DNA of 64,000 nt from a virus: IMG/VR virus record IMGVR_UViG_3300028394_000036, positions 113,313 to 177,312 of that record; one strand, given 5' to 3'. How positions within the stretch are numbered: position 1 is the stretch's first letter; every line of letters begins with the position of its first letter. The translations under genes were made by a program, and so were the position numbers. Shown piece by piece: positions 1-9,917 of the stretch. Under the pieces are notes generated by a model, which was given only the letters and a program-made list of their open reading frames with translations, was not told the DNA's origin and made no database searches.

Positions 1-696
1 ATTGTCTATATATGGCTTCATAATTTCAATTGAAAGCCAGCACTCAAAGTATAAATCTAAATCACTTGGTAATTCATCTAAAAGTTTAACATAGAAGTAG
101 TCCGTGTTTCCGTCTGATGTTACATTTACAACACTTAATATATTATTTTGACCAAAATTAAGAATAACAGGAGAAATATATTTTGTGCCAGACATATATT
201 GTAAAACAAAAGATGCTAAATTATCTCTTGAAACTTTATCTTCTGGATTTGTCAATGTTAATCGTAATTCTTTTCTGTTTGGTGAAATGTCAGAAATAAA
301 TAATCTATTTACTTGTTCATTGGTATTATTACTAGAATACCCAATAAGATTTCTAAAAAAATTATAAACAATTTTATAAGTACCAGGAACAATTTTAGCT
401 CGTTCTAAATGTTTATGAACATCCAACAAAACATAATTTCGAGATGACCCATCTATTATTTTATTTTGAATTGAATAGTCTGCGTTATATAAAGTGTCAA
501 CATAAGCGCCATTATGTAAAAATACATGAAATTCAACATTAGTATTAGGAGTAGTTGGATCTTCTACATTAGATATACTTTCAAATTTAGGTATAATTAT
601 TTTCCCATTCAATCTATTTACATTGAATCTATTACCACGAATTGGATCGCTAGTAGATAGTATTTGACTTATGTTTTTATAGATAAAAGTTGGCAT
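1..696 (-). CDS. Tail/baseplate-associated protein, C-terminus cut by window edge
   Basis: An open minus-strand frame runs from an ATG at 694-696 to base 1 without a stop, so at least 232 residues are visible and the C-terminus lies outside the window. It begins MPTFIYKNISQI and is rich in Asn, Ser and aromatic residues with no membrane segment, like phage tail or fibre proteins. It follows the coiled-coil gene after 8 bases and lies at the end of the run of overlapping baseplate genes. I do not recognise the family. A structural role in the baseplate or tail fibres is inferred from position only. Confidence 0.6.
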   Translation of the reverse strand, partial: MPTFIYKNISQILSTSDPIRGNRFNVNRLNGKIIIPKFESISNVEDPTTPNTNVEFHVFLHNGAYVDTLYNADYSIQNKIIDGSSRNYVLLDVHKHLERAKIVPGTYKIVYNFFRNLIGYSSNNTNEQVNRLFISDISPNRKELRLTLTNPEDKVSRDNLASFVLQYMSGTKYISPVILNFGQNNILSVVNVTSDGNTDYFYVKLLDELPSDLDLYFECWLSIEIMKPYIDN

Positions 697-704
697 ACTC
701 TATA

Positions 705-1421
705 TTAACCCCCCTTTGATATTGCATCGTTTAATGATGGTAAGTTGGAAGATTTTCTTATTCTATCAGTTTCTAATGTAATTTGTTCGAGTGATGTGTT
801 AACTTCTTTTGCAAAACCAGAGAAGTTGTCTTTGAATGCGTCCGCTTGATTTGTAACATCATTACTTAATTTATCAAGAGTGTCTTCTTGTTGTTTCTGT
901 AACTCTACGTTTATATCTGAGAGTTTATCTATTCCAACGCCTAAACGTGTTAATTCCACTCCCCATTCTTTCATAGAAGCCATGTATTTAGTTTCTTCAT
1001 TATATAAACCTTCAATATGAAGACTCTTTCTTTTAATATCGTCTTGTAGGTCTGATATTTTATTTTTAAGTGCAGCAATAGAATTATCATTATCTTTTAT
1101 AAGATTAGCCAAATTAGAGAATAATTCATTCTTAGCAATATTTGTTATGTCTGCAATATCATTTCGTGTAAGATTACCTAATAATCCAGGTTGAGTATAT
1201 AAAACTTTTTCATAATCTTTAAGTAGTGTTAATGCTCTCTCTTCTGCAGTTATTGCAGATGGCATACTATCAAACTCAGATTTAATTATACGTCTAAAAT
1301 CCGTTGTTAAAAATCTTTGATCAACAACTGGAATTTCTAATTGTCCACTATTTTGTTTACCACTATTAGCAGAGTAATTTATTATTTTATTCGTTCCAAC
1401 TTCTCTAACTAATTCACTCAT
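705..1421 (-). CDS. Coiled-coil virion protein in baseplate cluster
   Basis: A 238-residue protein, mostly polar and helical. Residues from about 95 to 150 and 160 to 220 look like long coiled coil (runs such as LKNKISDLQDDIKRKSLHIE). No catalytic motif or membrane segment is visible. The start ATG overlaps the stop of the upstream gene as ATGA, which suggests translational coupling inside the baseplate operon. Family not recognised. A structural or chaperone role in tail-fibre assembly is possible but not shown. Confidence 0.6.
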   Translation of the reverse strand: MSELVREVGTNKIINYSANSGKQNSGQLEIPVVDQRFLTTDFRRIIKSEFDSMPSAITAEERALTLLKDYEKVLYTQPGLLGNLTRNDIADITNIAKNELFSNLANLIKDNDNSIAALKNKISDLQDDIKRKSLHIEGLYNEETKYMASMKEWGVELTRLGVGIDKLSDINVELQKQQEDTLDKLSNDVTNQADAFKDNFSGFAKEVNTSLEQITLETDRIRKSSNLPSLNDAISKGG

Positions 1422-2590
1422 CGTGTTACCTTAAAGTAGTAATTATTATCAAATAATTGTACTGTATTTCCACTATTCATTTCAGTTTTTACAACTACTC
1501 TATAAAATCGTTCTGGTTGAAATGAATCCATCCATAAGTTAAAGTAACTACTTGTCCCATCGCAACTTATTTTAGAACCAGATATATCAAACGGTAAAAT
1601 TATCTCATCTGTATGTGCATCTCTTACTTCATAGTATGAGGATGATGGTAAATGATAGTTTATTGTTTGATATGATTGAGTTGTATAATTTTTTTCTGGA
1701 TATTTTTTATTTGCATAAATTCTTATTTTAGCTTTTTCGGTTTGTGCATAAAATTTGTTAAGTTTAACATTTATATTTAAACCGTCATCTGAAACTGGTT
1801 TTAAACTTCCAGTAATAAATATAGAATCATCCCACACCACATTTAGACGTGGAACATATATTGTATTACTATCTGTTCCAAAAAATTTAAGTCCAACTAT
1901 ACTATCCCGTAAACTTTCAATTTCATCACTAAACTTAATAAGTATACCGTCATTTTCAAAACGTCCAGATCCAGTAATCCATTTTTTAACGATGTTTGTA
2001 ACATTCATATAAACATCAGAAGTTTGAAATGAAAACGATTGAGTACATTCTAAATTATCATAATCCCACCAAGTACCACCCCCCTCGTTTGTAAAATAAG
2101 AAGAAGTAACATCTGCTGCAAGGTTTACACCAAATAAAATATTAGCGTCAACCCAAGTCATTGAAAGATTATCCCATTCAAAATTTTTAATTGTAGGTGG
2201 AATATCCCATTCAGTACCTACTGTCTTTGATGTTCTGTATTTCCAAGAAACACCATTTGTAGTAATTGGATTATTTCCCCATCTGCCAGTTCCATTGGTC
2301 CATGATGAACTAAGTGGATATGCGTAAATAGTATATTCTTGTGGTATTTCTCGCACATCCGCTGTTACTAATGACAGGTAGTATTTAGCGTTACTTGATA
2401 TTTTACCCAAATTTACATTTGCTTCTATATTCGATACGTCAAATTTTAGTAAAGCTCTTGTATTATATATAGAAGAACCAGATGTAATAGACTCATGTGA
2501 TATTTCCAACATAGAATCTATACCCGTATTCATATCTATAGATTTTTCATATATAGTGGCGTCTCTTTGTGCAAAAATTGAATATATCAT
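1418..2590 (-). CDS. DNRLRE-like beta-sandwich tail protein
   Basis: A 390-residue protein. The first 260 residues match the pattern of DNRLRE/CBM-like modules: a start with RDATIYE, then RALLKFDVS, a YPLSSSWTNGTGRW stretch, and VTNIVKKWITGSGRFENDGILIKF. Such modules are usually adhesive or carbohydrate-binding beta-sandwiches. The last 130 residues look like a second all-beta domain. It lies directly after the gp6-like gene with an ATGA overlap. Receptor binding or baseplate-fibre attachment is a reasonable inference. The exact family is uncertain. Confidence 0.6.
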   Translation of the reverse strand: MIYSIFAQRDATIYEKSIDMNTGIDSMLEISHESITSGSSIYNTRALLKFDVSNIEANVNLGKISSNAKYYLSLVTADVREIPQEYTIYAYPLSSSWTNGTGRWGNNPITTNGVSWKYRTSKTVGTEWDIPPTIKNFEWDNLSMTWVDANILFGVNLAADVTSSYFTNEGGGTWWDYDNLECTQSFSFQTSDVYMNVTNIVKKWITGSGRFENDGILIKFSDEIESLRDSIVGLKFFGTDSNTIYVPRLNVVWDDSIFITGSLKPVSDDGLNINVKLNKFYAQTEKAKIRIYANKKYPEKNYTTQSYQTINYHLPSSSYYEVRDAHTDEIILPFDISGSKISCDGTSSYFNLWMDSFQPERFYRVVVKTEMNSGNTVQLFDNNYYFKVTR

Positions 2591-4479
2591 CCGAATGCCC
2601 TCGACCTACCAATTATATCATTATTGGGGTATTTTATTTCAAAAATAGATGGATCTAATGATGGAAAAAGTATTCCATTTTTTGTTGCTTGGTCAATATT
2701 ATAAGCATGTGGAGAATAACCCAATGTTTGATCATATAAAGTTTTAAACTTAACATTTACAACAGTTTGAACCCCTTCGACTTTATCTATCTCGGTATAT
2801 ACATTGCTTATAACAATTGGCTGATTTATTTGCCATTTTTTAACATCAAAATACTTTTTTAAAGTATCTATACAATTTAATACAACACGATTACTATTTT
2901 CATCAGGTAAAGTTATTATATCAAATTCAATACCGATATTTATTATATAAGCGTCACGTAAATTTATAGCGTCTGTTAATATTCTGTGATGATTAAGATA
3001 AGTTTTTAAGTTTTCTTTAGTTGCATCATTCACAGGAATAAGTTTATTATTACCATCATATCCCAACGTATAAAAATTCAATCCAAAATTATTTTCAATT
3101 CTATCACTATTATAAATAGATTCACGAGTTAGTTGTGTGTCTTTTGTAATATATGCTTTTGCAATAGAACCATATTTTTGCGGTAAACTATATGCTCTTA
3201 TTATATAATCTTCTTTTGTTACAGCACGATTTTGTGAAGCAAAATGGGCTAAAGCGTTTTGACGAATTTCATTTATTTCTTCAGATATTTTAGCTCCAGT
3301 TGCAGGCTTAGGATTTGTTACTGCTAAACTACCAACACATTGAAAACTAAGATTTGCGTCCAAACCAGTTTCATCTACAACAAGTGTTCTTGAAACAATA
3401 TTGGTAATAACTTCACTTGAAACATTGTCTGTTATACCAGCACCAGTTGTATAATAAATAGTCAATGTTGTATTATTGGGTGCTAATCCATAAGTCTTGG
3501 TATATAAAAAGTTTGAAGGATCAATATCTGGAGAATAGTTTGGAGCAATTCCATTTAATGAACTACCAACTAAATCTGGATTTGGTATTAATAGTTCATC
3601 ATCCAAATCAGCAACACCTGCACCGAATTGTATACTAAATTTACCTTCCGCGGTTTGTCTTGATGTAAAGCGTCTTGAGACTTTTCTTAATTTAAGTAAA
3701 TATGGAGTCTCTGTTCTGTATTGACTTAAACTCTTATCGTTTCTTGTTATGTTTGGAGTTGGTTCAAAAATAGTATCCATCGCTAAGTAAGGAACATGAT
3801 GCCATTTATTACCGTCTGAATCCATTGCATATAAAATTTCAATTAAATTTGGTTCATCCAAAACAACTTTATCATATGGTTTTGGTTCATTAAATATAAA
3901 TTCAGTTGAATTTAATTTTCCAGATACAACTTTTGTTGATTTTTTAAGTAACCAAAATAATATCTCACCTGTACCTTCATCCACCTCATATGGAGTAACT
4001 TCAGTTGGACTAAAACTACTACTAAACTTAAAATCCAAATAATCAATTGTTCTGAATTGTGTTTTTGCATTATTATTAACATCAACTAACATTCCTGGTT
4101 CGATTGCAAATGCGTAAGTATAATCTGGAACTATATTACCGTTAATTTGAATCGATGGTAATATCTGAAATACATCAAGAAGTGTATTTGAAGCAACTCG
4201 ATTCTTAGGCATATAACCTAACGATTGTGCTATGTTTAAAATATTTTCTTTTTCGGAAGCATGTAATATTAATGATTCTTGTAAAGTAACATCAGTATAA
4301 TATGACAATACATCACCAACGTATGCTGCCATTTCTAAAAAAAGCATACCAGGTGACGTTTCGTTAAAATCTTGATAACTATCTGGAAAATAATTCTTTG
4401 TAAAATCAATCAAGTTTTGTTTTAACGAACCGAAATCTCTAGATAAATATCTAATATCCTTGCGTACCAAATCACTCAT
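2587..4479 (-). CDS. Baseplate wedge protein, gp6-like (baseplate J family)
   Basis: A protein of 630 residues from an ATG at 4477-4479. A GTG 30 bases upstream is in frame, but the ATG gives a short overlap with the gp25-like gene and the usual MSDLVRKDIRYLSRDF start. N-terminal text such as FNETSPGMLFLEMAAYVGDVLSYYTD and LQESLILHASEKENILNIAQSLGY is the signature of T4 gp6-type wedge proteins, and the middle region with AVTKEDYIIRAYS fits baseplate J-like proteins. In T4, gp6 dimers form the ring that links the six baseplate wedges. The order gp25-like then gp6-like supports the call. Confidence 0.9.
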   Translation of the reverse strand: MSDLVRKDIRYLSRDFGSLKQNLIDFTKNYFPDSYQDFNETSPGMLFLEMAAYVGDVLSYYTDVTLQESLILHASEKENILNIAQSLGYMPKNRVASNTLLDVFQILPSIQINGNIVPDYTYAFAIEPGMLVDVNNNAKTQFRTIDYLDFKFSSSFSPTEVTPYEVDEGTGEILFWLLKKSTKVVSGKLNSTEFIFNEPKPYDKVVLDEPNLIEILYAMDSDGNKWHHVPYLAMDTIFEPTPNITRNDKSLSQYRTETPYLLKLRKVSRRFTSRQTAEGKFSIQFGAGVADLDDELLIPNPDLVGSSLNGIAPNYSPDIDPSNFLYTKTYGLAPNNTTLTIYYTTGAGITDNVSSEVITNIVSRTLVVDETGLDANLSFQCVGSLAVTNPKPATGAKISEEINEIRQNALAHFASQNRAVTKEDYIIRAYSLPQKYGSIAKAYITKDTQLTRESIYNSDRIENNFGLNFYTLGYDGNNKLIPVNDATKENLKTYLNHHRILTDAINLRDAYIINIGIEFDIITLPDENSNRVVLNCIDTLKKYFDVKKWQINQPIVISNVYTEIDKVEGVQTVVNVKFKTLYDQTLGYSPHAYNIDQATKNGILFPSLDPSIFEIKYPNNDIIGRSRAFG

Positions 4480-4975
4480 TATATATAGCCTCTTGTATGG
4501 ACAACCCACCAGTTTCAGATATAAATATCTTAATGGGTAAATATATTGTAGTTCCTATTATATTAACCGAAAATTTTATACTAACCGCATGGTCTGGTTC
4601 AGAAACTCTTCCATCGTCGGTTAAGTCTAACTTTATTGTTAGATTTTCAACAGTTAAAAATGGCATCCATTCTGTGAATGCCGATATTATCTCATTTTTT
4701 AAACTTGTTATGAACGTATCTTCATCTGTAATATTTTCAAAAAGTATAGCACGTAAATTTGTCCCAAACGTAGGTGACATATATCGTTCACCTTTTGCTG
4801 TTAATAAAAGATTTCTGACATTTGATAATATTTGTACACGGTTTGTTGTACTTTGAAAAAAGACACCAGCTGGATTATTAAATGGTAGTGTAACACCGAT
4901 GTATTTAGTTCCAGAATCGTTTCCAGTAAGAGATGTTGTAACAGATTCTTGCCGTTTTCTTCTATAAATTGACAA
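4472..4975 (-). CDS. Baseplate wedge protein, gp25/GPW-like
   Basis: A 167-residue protein with the gp25-like core: NVRNLLLTAKGERYMSPTFG followed by TNLRAILFENI, then an amphipathic region and a beta-rich end. Despite an old link to lysozymes, gp25 is a structural protein at the baseplate-sheath interface that nucleates sheath assembly. The gene sits immediately before the gp6-like gene, as in many contractile-tail phages. The last bases overlap the gp6-like start by 8 bases. Confidence 0.88.
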   Translation of the reverse strand: MSIYRRKRQESVTTSLTGNDSGTKYIGVTLPFNNPAGVFFQSTTNRVQILSNVRNLLLTAKGERYMSPTFGTNLRAILFENITDEDTFITSLKNEIISAFTEWMPFLTVENLTIKLDLTDDGRVSEPDHAVSIKFSVNIIGTTIYLPIKIFISETGGLSIQEAIYNE

Positions 4976-4978
4976 TTG

Positions 4979-5410
4979 TTATCTCCCTTTCTTTTCATCT
5001 ATTTTTTTCATTAAATCAGAATAATTTCTTGTTAACGCATTCATAACATCGTCTGGTACTTCATTTGGTTCAACTCCTTGTGGAATAGCACCGTGTTTAT
5101 TACTTCCAAACGATTTCGCCATGTCAGATGTGAAATGAAGTTCGTCTTCAATATCATAACTCTCTTGTAAACTCCTACGAGTTTCTTCTAATAAATCATG
5201 TATAGAGTTAAAATTAGTCTTTTTTTGTTTTTTTATATCAGAAGTTAAATTAGATTTTTGAACTGTCTGATGTAAATCCATTCCATGCTGTAATTCTTTT
5301 ATTTGACTTTTTTTACTTAACTGAGTTGAATTCATTTTTTTATCGATGGCATATTCAACCTCTTCTCTTATGATCTGCCGTATCGTATTAAAAAATTTAG
5401 ACGTTTCCAT
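4979..5410 (-). CDS. Small hydrophilic virion-cluster protein
   Basis: A 143-residue, highly charged, mostly helical protein. The N-terminus (METSKFFNTIRQIIREEVEYAIDKK) is an amphipathic helix with an I-R-E pattern near residue 14, somewhat like the packaged-protein signature discussed elsewhere but less clear. The C-terminal half has MAKSFGSNKHGAIPQGVEPNEVPDDVMNALTRNYSDLMK. It ends 3 bases before the gp25-like gene, so it belongs to the baseplate operon. Function unknown. Confidence 0.6.
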   Translation of the reverse strand: METSKFFNTIRQIIREEVEYAIDKKMNSTQLSKKSQIKELQHGMDLHQTVQKSNLTSDIKKQKKTNFNSIHDLLEETRRSLQESYDIEDELHFTSDMAKSFGSNKHGAIPQGVEPNEVPDDVMNALTRNYSDLMKKIDEKKGR

Positions 5411-5458
5411 AAAACTACCTTTTGTTTATTTAACATTTCATATAAATAGAAAAAATTA

Positions 5459-7339
5459 TTATTTCTCAACTATATCGTCATATATACTTTTCAGAGCAGA
5501 ATTTAATTTTCCTGTATTTTTTGATGTAATTTTTTTATAGTAATCGTTTACTGCAGGAGTTCTTCTAAATTTACCATTCAATTGTGATATTACTTTTTGT
5601 GGTTGTCCAGTAGGAGTACATTTTAATAGTCCAAATAGTCCATCTTCACCAAATTTCCAAATAGTAGTAACTTTAACTGTCATATCAGTTCCGTTTGCAG
5701 CAATACCACCATTTGTATTTCCACCCATGTGAACACACGTACCATCTGGATTTAAGAATATCAACATTTCCACGTGACCACCTTTACTTACAATAGCTGT
5801 TTCCCACCCACAAGTTAATAAGTGCCGTATTAAAGCAAGTCCTTCTTTAGTCATACCATTCGCAGTATAGTGATATTCTTCCCAAAAAAAGCAAACAATT
5901 GGATCTGGTAAATATTTTTCATAAACTGTTATTGGTAACTTTGGTCCAGAAAGTGTTGTTGTTTGTTTTATCTTATAATCCAATAAAATCGGATCACCTG
6001 GTCCAGTTGTACCATCTGGATTTGTAATTGTAGTTTCCTGATACTGATCAAGTAGGGTTGGGTCGGTAGATAAACCATCTTCATCTATTTGTCCTTCTAC
6101 TTTTTGTCCTCTTTTAGTTTTTTTTCCAACTTTTAAATTTTTTGTTAGAATTTTTTCTTCTGTTATAACAGATTCTTGCGCTTCTGTTTTGAAATAGAAT
6201 GCTCTAGCTCTAACAGCATCCGCACTTGATCTACCAGCAAAAGAAATTTTATCAAAACCAGGTACTAATTGTTCTTTACCATTTATTATACAAGCAGGTA
6301 CTCCTGCAAAACCACCGCCTTCTGGAAATGGTATTTTTTTTGAATGATTCCATCCCGCTCCATTACCTGCTGCAGCTCCTGTTACAGATGTACCTTTAAA
6401 TGCTTTATATTTACCGGCTCTAACATAAAAATTAGTAGAAAGTCCGCACCACCAAGGTTCATCTGCCCAAGTTGCATTTTTACCATGTTTACCACCATAC
6501 GTTCCAATTGTAAATTCACCACCCTTATTATATACAGACATAGTCATCATCATCAATTGTTCGGTATTTTCTTGTCCAACATAAGGTACTATTGGATTCC
6601 ATATACCAGTCTCTGGAAAGTTTAGAAATAACGGAACATCTATAACACCCTGTGGTCCCTGTGTAAATCCAGTTGCTCCACTATATAAAGTAGTTTCCGA
6701 AGCATTAAATTTATATGGAACAAAAAATTGAATTGGTCCAGCCCATTGTTCTAATTCCCATTTTGGAAAGCCCGAACCTTGCGGGTTCGCGTTAACGCCT
6801 CGATACGCCCAATATTTTCCACCTAATTTTCTATCGACTCCATAAACTTTTTTTACCCAAGGATTACCCGCAAGACTCACATTCTGCCATATAAAATTCC
6901 AATTAGCAACTTGGTAATTTGTAACACTTGTACCTGCTGGTGGTTGAGTATTACTTCTTGATAATTCTATACTTTTTTGGTCAGTCATTGCAGCACTTTG
7001 TTCAACATTTTCATCCGCCTTTGCAGGTGTTGTATTGGATTTTTCCTTAGCTTCATTTTTTTCATTTGGTGTAACAACAGGTGGTGTAACAACAGGTGGT
7101 GTAACAACAGGTGGCGTAACAACAGGTGGTGTAACAACAGGTGGTGTAACAACAGGTGGTGTAACAACAGGTGGTGTAACAACAGGAGTTGGTGTTGGTG
7201 TAGGTGTTACAGTAGTTCCTTGACCTACATTACTATCACCACCTCTATCTGGATCGTAATCTATTAATATAGTTTTTCTTTCAGAATTACTAACACTTGG
7301 ATTTTCATCTTCAACATCATACAATATAAGATCTGCCAT
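5459..7339 (-). CDS. Tail-associated protein with Pro-rich repeat linker and CHAP/NlpC-like hydrolase signature
   Basis: A 626-residue protein in three parts: a short acidic N-terminus, a (VVTPP)8 linker at about residues 46-91, and a large C-terminal domain. Around residue 298 the sequence DEPWWCGLSTNFYV resembles the catalytic Cys helix of CHAP/NlpC amidases. Around residue 522 GGHVEMLIF followed by HMGGNTNGG resembles the His strand and the GGNT loop. About 220 residues separate Cys and His, longer than usual, so the fold would carry a big insertion. It sits between baseplate genes, where T4 carries its cell-wall-piercing lysozyme. I infer a tail-borne peptidoglycan hydrolase. A purely structural role is the alternative. 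Confidence 0.5.
   Translation of the reverse strand: MADLILYDVEDENPSVSNSERKTILIDYDPDRGGDSNVGQGTTVTPTPTPTPVVTPPVVTPPVVTPPVVTPPVVTPPVVTPPVVTPPVVTPNEKNEAKEKSNTTPAKADENVEQSAAMTDQKSIELSRSNTQPPAGTSVTNYQVANWNFIWQNVSLAGNPWVKKVYGVDRKLGGKYWAYRGVNANPQGSGFPKWELEQWAGPIQFFVPYKFNASETTLYSGATGFTQGPQGVIDVPLFLNFPETGIWNPIVPYVGQENTEQLMMMTMSVYNKGGEFTIGTYGGKHGKNATWADEPWWCGLSTNFYVRAGKYKAFKGTSVTGAAAGNGAGWNHSKKIPFPEGGGFAGVPACIINGKEQLVPGFDKISFAGRSSADAVRARAFYFKTEAQESVITEEKILTKNLKVGKKTKRGQKVEGQIDEDGLSTDPTLLDQYQETTITNPDGTTGPGDPILLDYKIKQTTTLSGPKLPITVYEKYLPDPIVCFFWEEYHYTANGMTKEGLALIRHLLTCGWETAIVSKGGHVEMLIFLNPDGTCVHMGGNTNGGIAANGTDMTVKVTTIWKFGEDGLFGLLKCTPTGQPQKVISQLNGKFRRTPAVNDYYKKITSKNTGKLNSALKSIYDDIVEK
7066..7184. repeat. 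Coding minisatellite, 15-base unit
   Basis: About eight tandem copies of a 15-base unit (GGTGGTGTAACAACA on the plus strand) encode the VVTPP linker of the tail protein on the minus strand. Copies are nearly identical; one has GGTGGC. Near identity at DNA level suggests recent expansion or slippage, so the linker length probably varies between strains. Confidence 0.9.
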
Positions 7340-7359
7340 TAATTTCTCTGTTTTTTACA

Positions 7360-9879
7360 TTAAGGATTAACTTCAGGACATTTATCATCACCTATATAAC
7401 CCCAAGGAAATTCTACCGTATAACCCTGATCATCTGGTTTCAATGATACAAAATAATTTTTATTCTCCGTGTTCCAAATTTTTTGACGTGCATTTGCTCT
7501 TTGATTATTTTGATTTCTACCTTGGCCAGAGCAAATAACATACGTATACGTTTTATCACCAATAGTGTACGTACTAATATCTGGTTTTTTAACATCATCC
7601 TTACCGATGGAAGGATACGATGTTTGTTCATTAAATACACCACCATCGAGAATTAACTTTCCACCAATTTCAATTATTCGATAATCACCCGACTCTAAAC
7701 CACCATTTTTAACACTTCTATCAATACCAGCACTATATCTATCAAATTTTTTAATATTTCCAGTAATGTAACAATCACCATCAATTAATGTAGGTAAATA
7801 TGATAATGTTTTTAACTCTGCATTTTTACATTCAAAGTTTCTACACGAAATATTTGCAAGTGTTGTTGGAAACTGTGTTATAGGATTACTACTACAAATA
7901 AAATCACCATAATTTCCGTTTCTATCTCCAAGCATTATTGGATGACCTTCTAATGAAGTTAATTTATTATTTTGACAATTAAAACCACTAACCCCTTTTG
8001 AAAAAATCTGCGTCATTCCTGTTAATGATGTTAATAGATTTTCAGAGCAATCGAATATGCCACCACCTAATGTTTGAAGTGACTCACCACCACTAAAACT
8101 TGTCAATCTGTTACCAGAAATATCATATACAACACCGTTACTAATTGCATTTTTTGAAATATCAACACCAGTAACTTCTTTTGGTCCAAATTTTAATCCT
8201 GTTCCACTACCTAATTTATTATCATTTGCCCAAAATGCAAAACATTTTTCTGGTCCACCCGCTAAAGATTCTAGCTCATTTTTTGAACAATTAAATACAC
8301 TTCCAACTACTTTAGGCGCTCCGTCTAAAGATTTTAAACCAATACCACTACAATCAAAAACAGAATCAACAACACCAAACTTAAATGGAAGTTTACCATC
8401 CGATGTAAGTGCCGCTACTGTAAATTTTATATCACCTTTCCAATCAACCGAACCATCTGATTGTATAATACCTGTATTTGCTCCTGTTATAATAGCTTTC
8501 TTTTCTATTAAACTTTTTATTAAATCTGCAATAGATTTATCACCTTGTATCTCGTCAACTGTTGTTTTTGGTGGATCAGTCGTTTTAGTAGATGGTTCTG
8601 GTGCGGGCGCAGCACCTACTTTGTCTCTCCATTCTGGATCACTTCCACCAAGTACTTCGGGTACAGACCCCAAACTATCTTTCAATTCTGAATATGGATC
8701 TTTTGTTATAGTAGTATCTTCATGCATTGCTTGTATAGTATCCGCTCCCAACGCCAGTTCGTCATATGCTTCAGTCATTAATGCAGAATTACCAAATCCA
8801 CCTTGCCCACTTTCATCTTTTATCCTATCCCAATTTTTTGCTTTTTCTATAATTGAATTTTTTAATGAAATCGCTTGTTTCATAGAGTCTTCAAATTTTC
8901 TAGCTTTATTAATTGTCTCTGATAATTTTTTTACACCATCTTTTTTTGGATCTGAATCTGGAATAAAACCAAGTCCAACTGCAATAATTTTTTGTAATTT
9001 TGGGTCAAGTTTATCAAAATTTCTCCAGCTACTTGCACCAGGTGCAAATTCATTTAAGAAATCTTCACGAAAAGTAGATACTGCTTCATCAAAAACACTT
9101 TTGGCACTTAAATTAGATTTACCTGTAGCAACATCAGTTAATTTACCAGATACTTTAACTATGTTACCGAGATATGATTCTTTAACGCCCAAACTTCGTG
9201 CAAGTTTAGTTTTAAGTTCAGGTGGTAATGAATCATACGCTTTTGGACCGTTTTTAGTCAAATCATATAAGTTTTTAGTTACGGCAAAAACTTCCCAATA
9301 TTTTGCTATTTCAAGTGGAGTTATTCCAAATTGACCACCTGCCTGTACAATAAGTGCTTGTAACGGTTTTGGTAAAGCACCAAAATTAATAGTATCAAAA
9401 ATTTCCATAAATTGAACACGCTTGTATTTATCATATACAGATAATGCGTTTTTACTAGCTCCAAGAATACTGTTTACTGTATTTTTTGTTTTCTCTGAAT
9501 CAGTTCTTGATACATAATTAGTTGCCGTGTCTATCGTTACATCACCTGAATTGACTAAATCATTAAAAGCAGATTCTAATGTAATATCTTGTACATATTT
9601 CAACTTTCCAAAATACGAAGAAAGTGGTGGTGTATTAAAGTCAAAACCTTCAATATTTGGTAAGTCTTTTTTATTTCCAGAAAGAATAGCGAGTAATGCT
9701 TCTTTAGGCAGGGGTTTTCCCAATGTAGTACTAACAGAAATTAATTCCAACAAAGCTGCTTTTGCCGATTCTTTTGGATCAATTACCGTTTTAGTTGAAG
9801 AAGATGCTGGTGGTACTTCTGGTTCTGCATCATCATTTCGTTTTACTACATAATCTGGATCATTTGAGTCTATCGGCAT
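7360..9879 (-). CDS. Large tail-cluster protein with leucine-rich-repeat C-terminus
   Basis: An 839-residue protein. The first 450 residues are helical and low in complexity at the ends, with PPASSSTK and APAPEPSTKTTDPPK linkers. Residues about 490-740 hold repeats such as VFNCSKNELESLAGGP and FNCQNNKLTSLEGHP, a leucine-rich-repeat form with F.CS.N.L.SL.G.P. That form occurs in phage and bacterial surface proteins and usually mediates binding. The last 60 residues are a separate beta-rich end. Its location between two tail-cluster genes suggests a virion protein, possibly an adhesin or fibre. The specific role is unknown. Confidence 0.65.
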   Translation of the reverse strand: MPIDSNDPDYVVKRNDDAEPEVPPASSSTKTVIDPKESAKAALLELISVSTTLGKPLPKEALLAILSGNKKDLPNIEGFDFNTPPLSSYFGKLKYVQDITLESAFNDLVNSGDVTIDTATNYVSRTDSEKTKNTVNSILGASKNALSVYDKYKRVQFMEIFDTINFGALPKPLQALIVQAGGQFGITPLEIAKYWEVFAVTKNLYDLTKNGPKAYDSLPPELKTKLARSLGVKESYLGNIVKVSGKLTDVATGKSNLSAKSVFDEAVSTFREDFLNEFAPGASSWRNFDKLDPKLQKIIAVGLGFIPDSDPKKDGVKKLSETINKARKFEDSMKQAISLKNSIIEKAKNWDRIKDESGQGGFGNSALMTEAYDELALGADTIQAMHEDTTITKDPYSELKDSLGSVPEVLGGSDPEWRDKVGAAPAPEPSTKTTDPPKTTVDEIQGDKSIADLIKSLIEKKAIITGANTGIIQSDGSVDWKGDIKFTVAALTSDGKLPFKFGVVDSVFDCSGIGLKSLDGAPKVVGSVFNCSKNELESLAGGPEKCFAFWANDNKLGSGTGLKFGPKEVTGVDISKNAISNGVVYDISGNRLTSFSGGESLQTLGGGIFDCSENLLTSLTGMTQIFSKGVSGFNCQNNKLTSLEGHPIMLGDRNGNYGDFICSSNPITQFPTTLANISCRNFECKNAELKTLSYLPTLIDGDCYITGNIKKFDRYSAGIDRSVKNGGLESGDYRIIEIGGKLILDGGVFNEQTSYPSIGKDDVKKPDISTYTIGDKTYTYVICSGQGRNQNNQRANARQKIWNTENKNYFVSLKPDDQGYTVEFPWGYIGDDKCPEVNP

Positions 9880-9917
9880 AAATTGATTCCACGTTAAAAA
9901 ACTATATAAACACTTTC

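Noticed and set aside
6977-7267. Plus-strand Cys/Asn/Trp-repeat frames over the 15-base minisatellite
   Set aside because: They are shadows of the VVTPP repeat coded on the minus strand; the repetitive product is a by-product of the 15-base unit.
8621-9334. A 237-codon plus-strand frame inside the LRR protein gene
   Set aside because: It is opposite the well-supported minus-strand gene and shows Ser/Leu/Phe-rich antisense composition with no motif or ribosome binding site.
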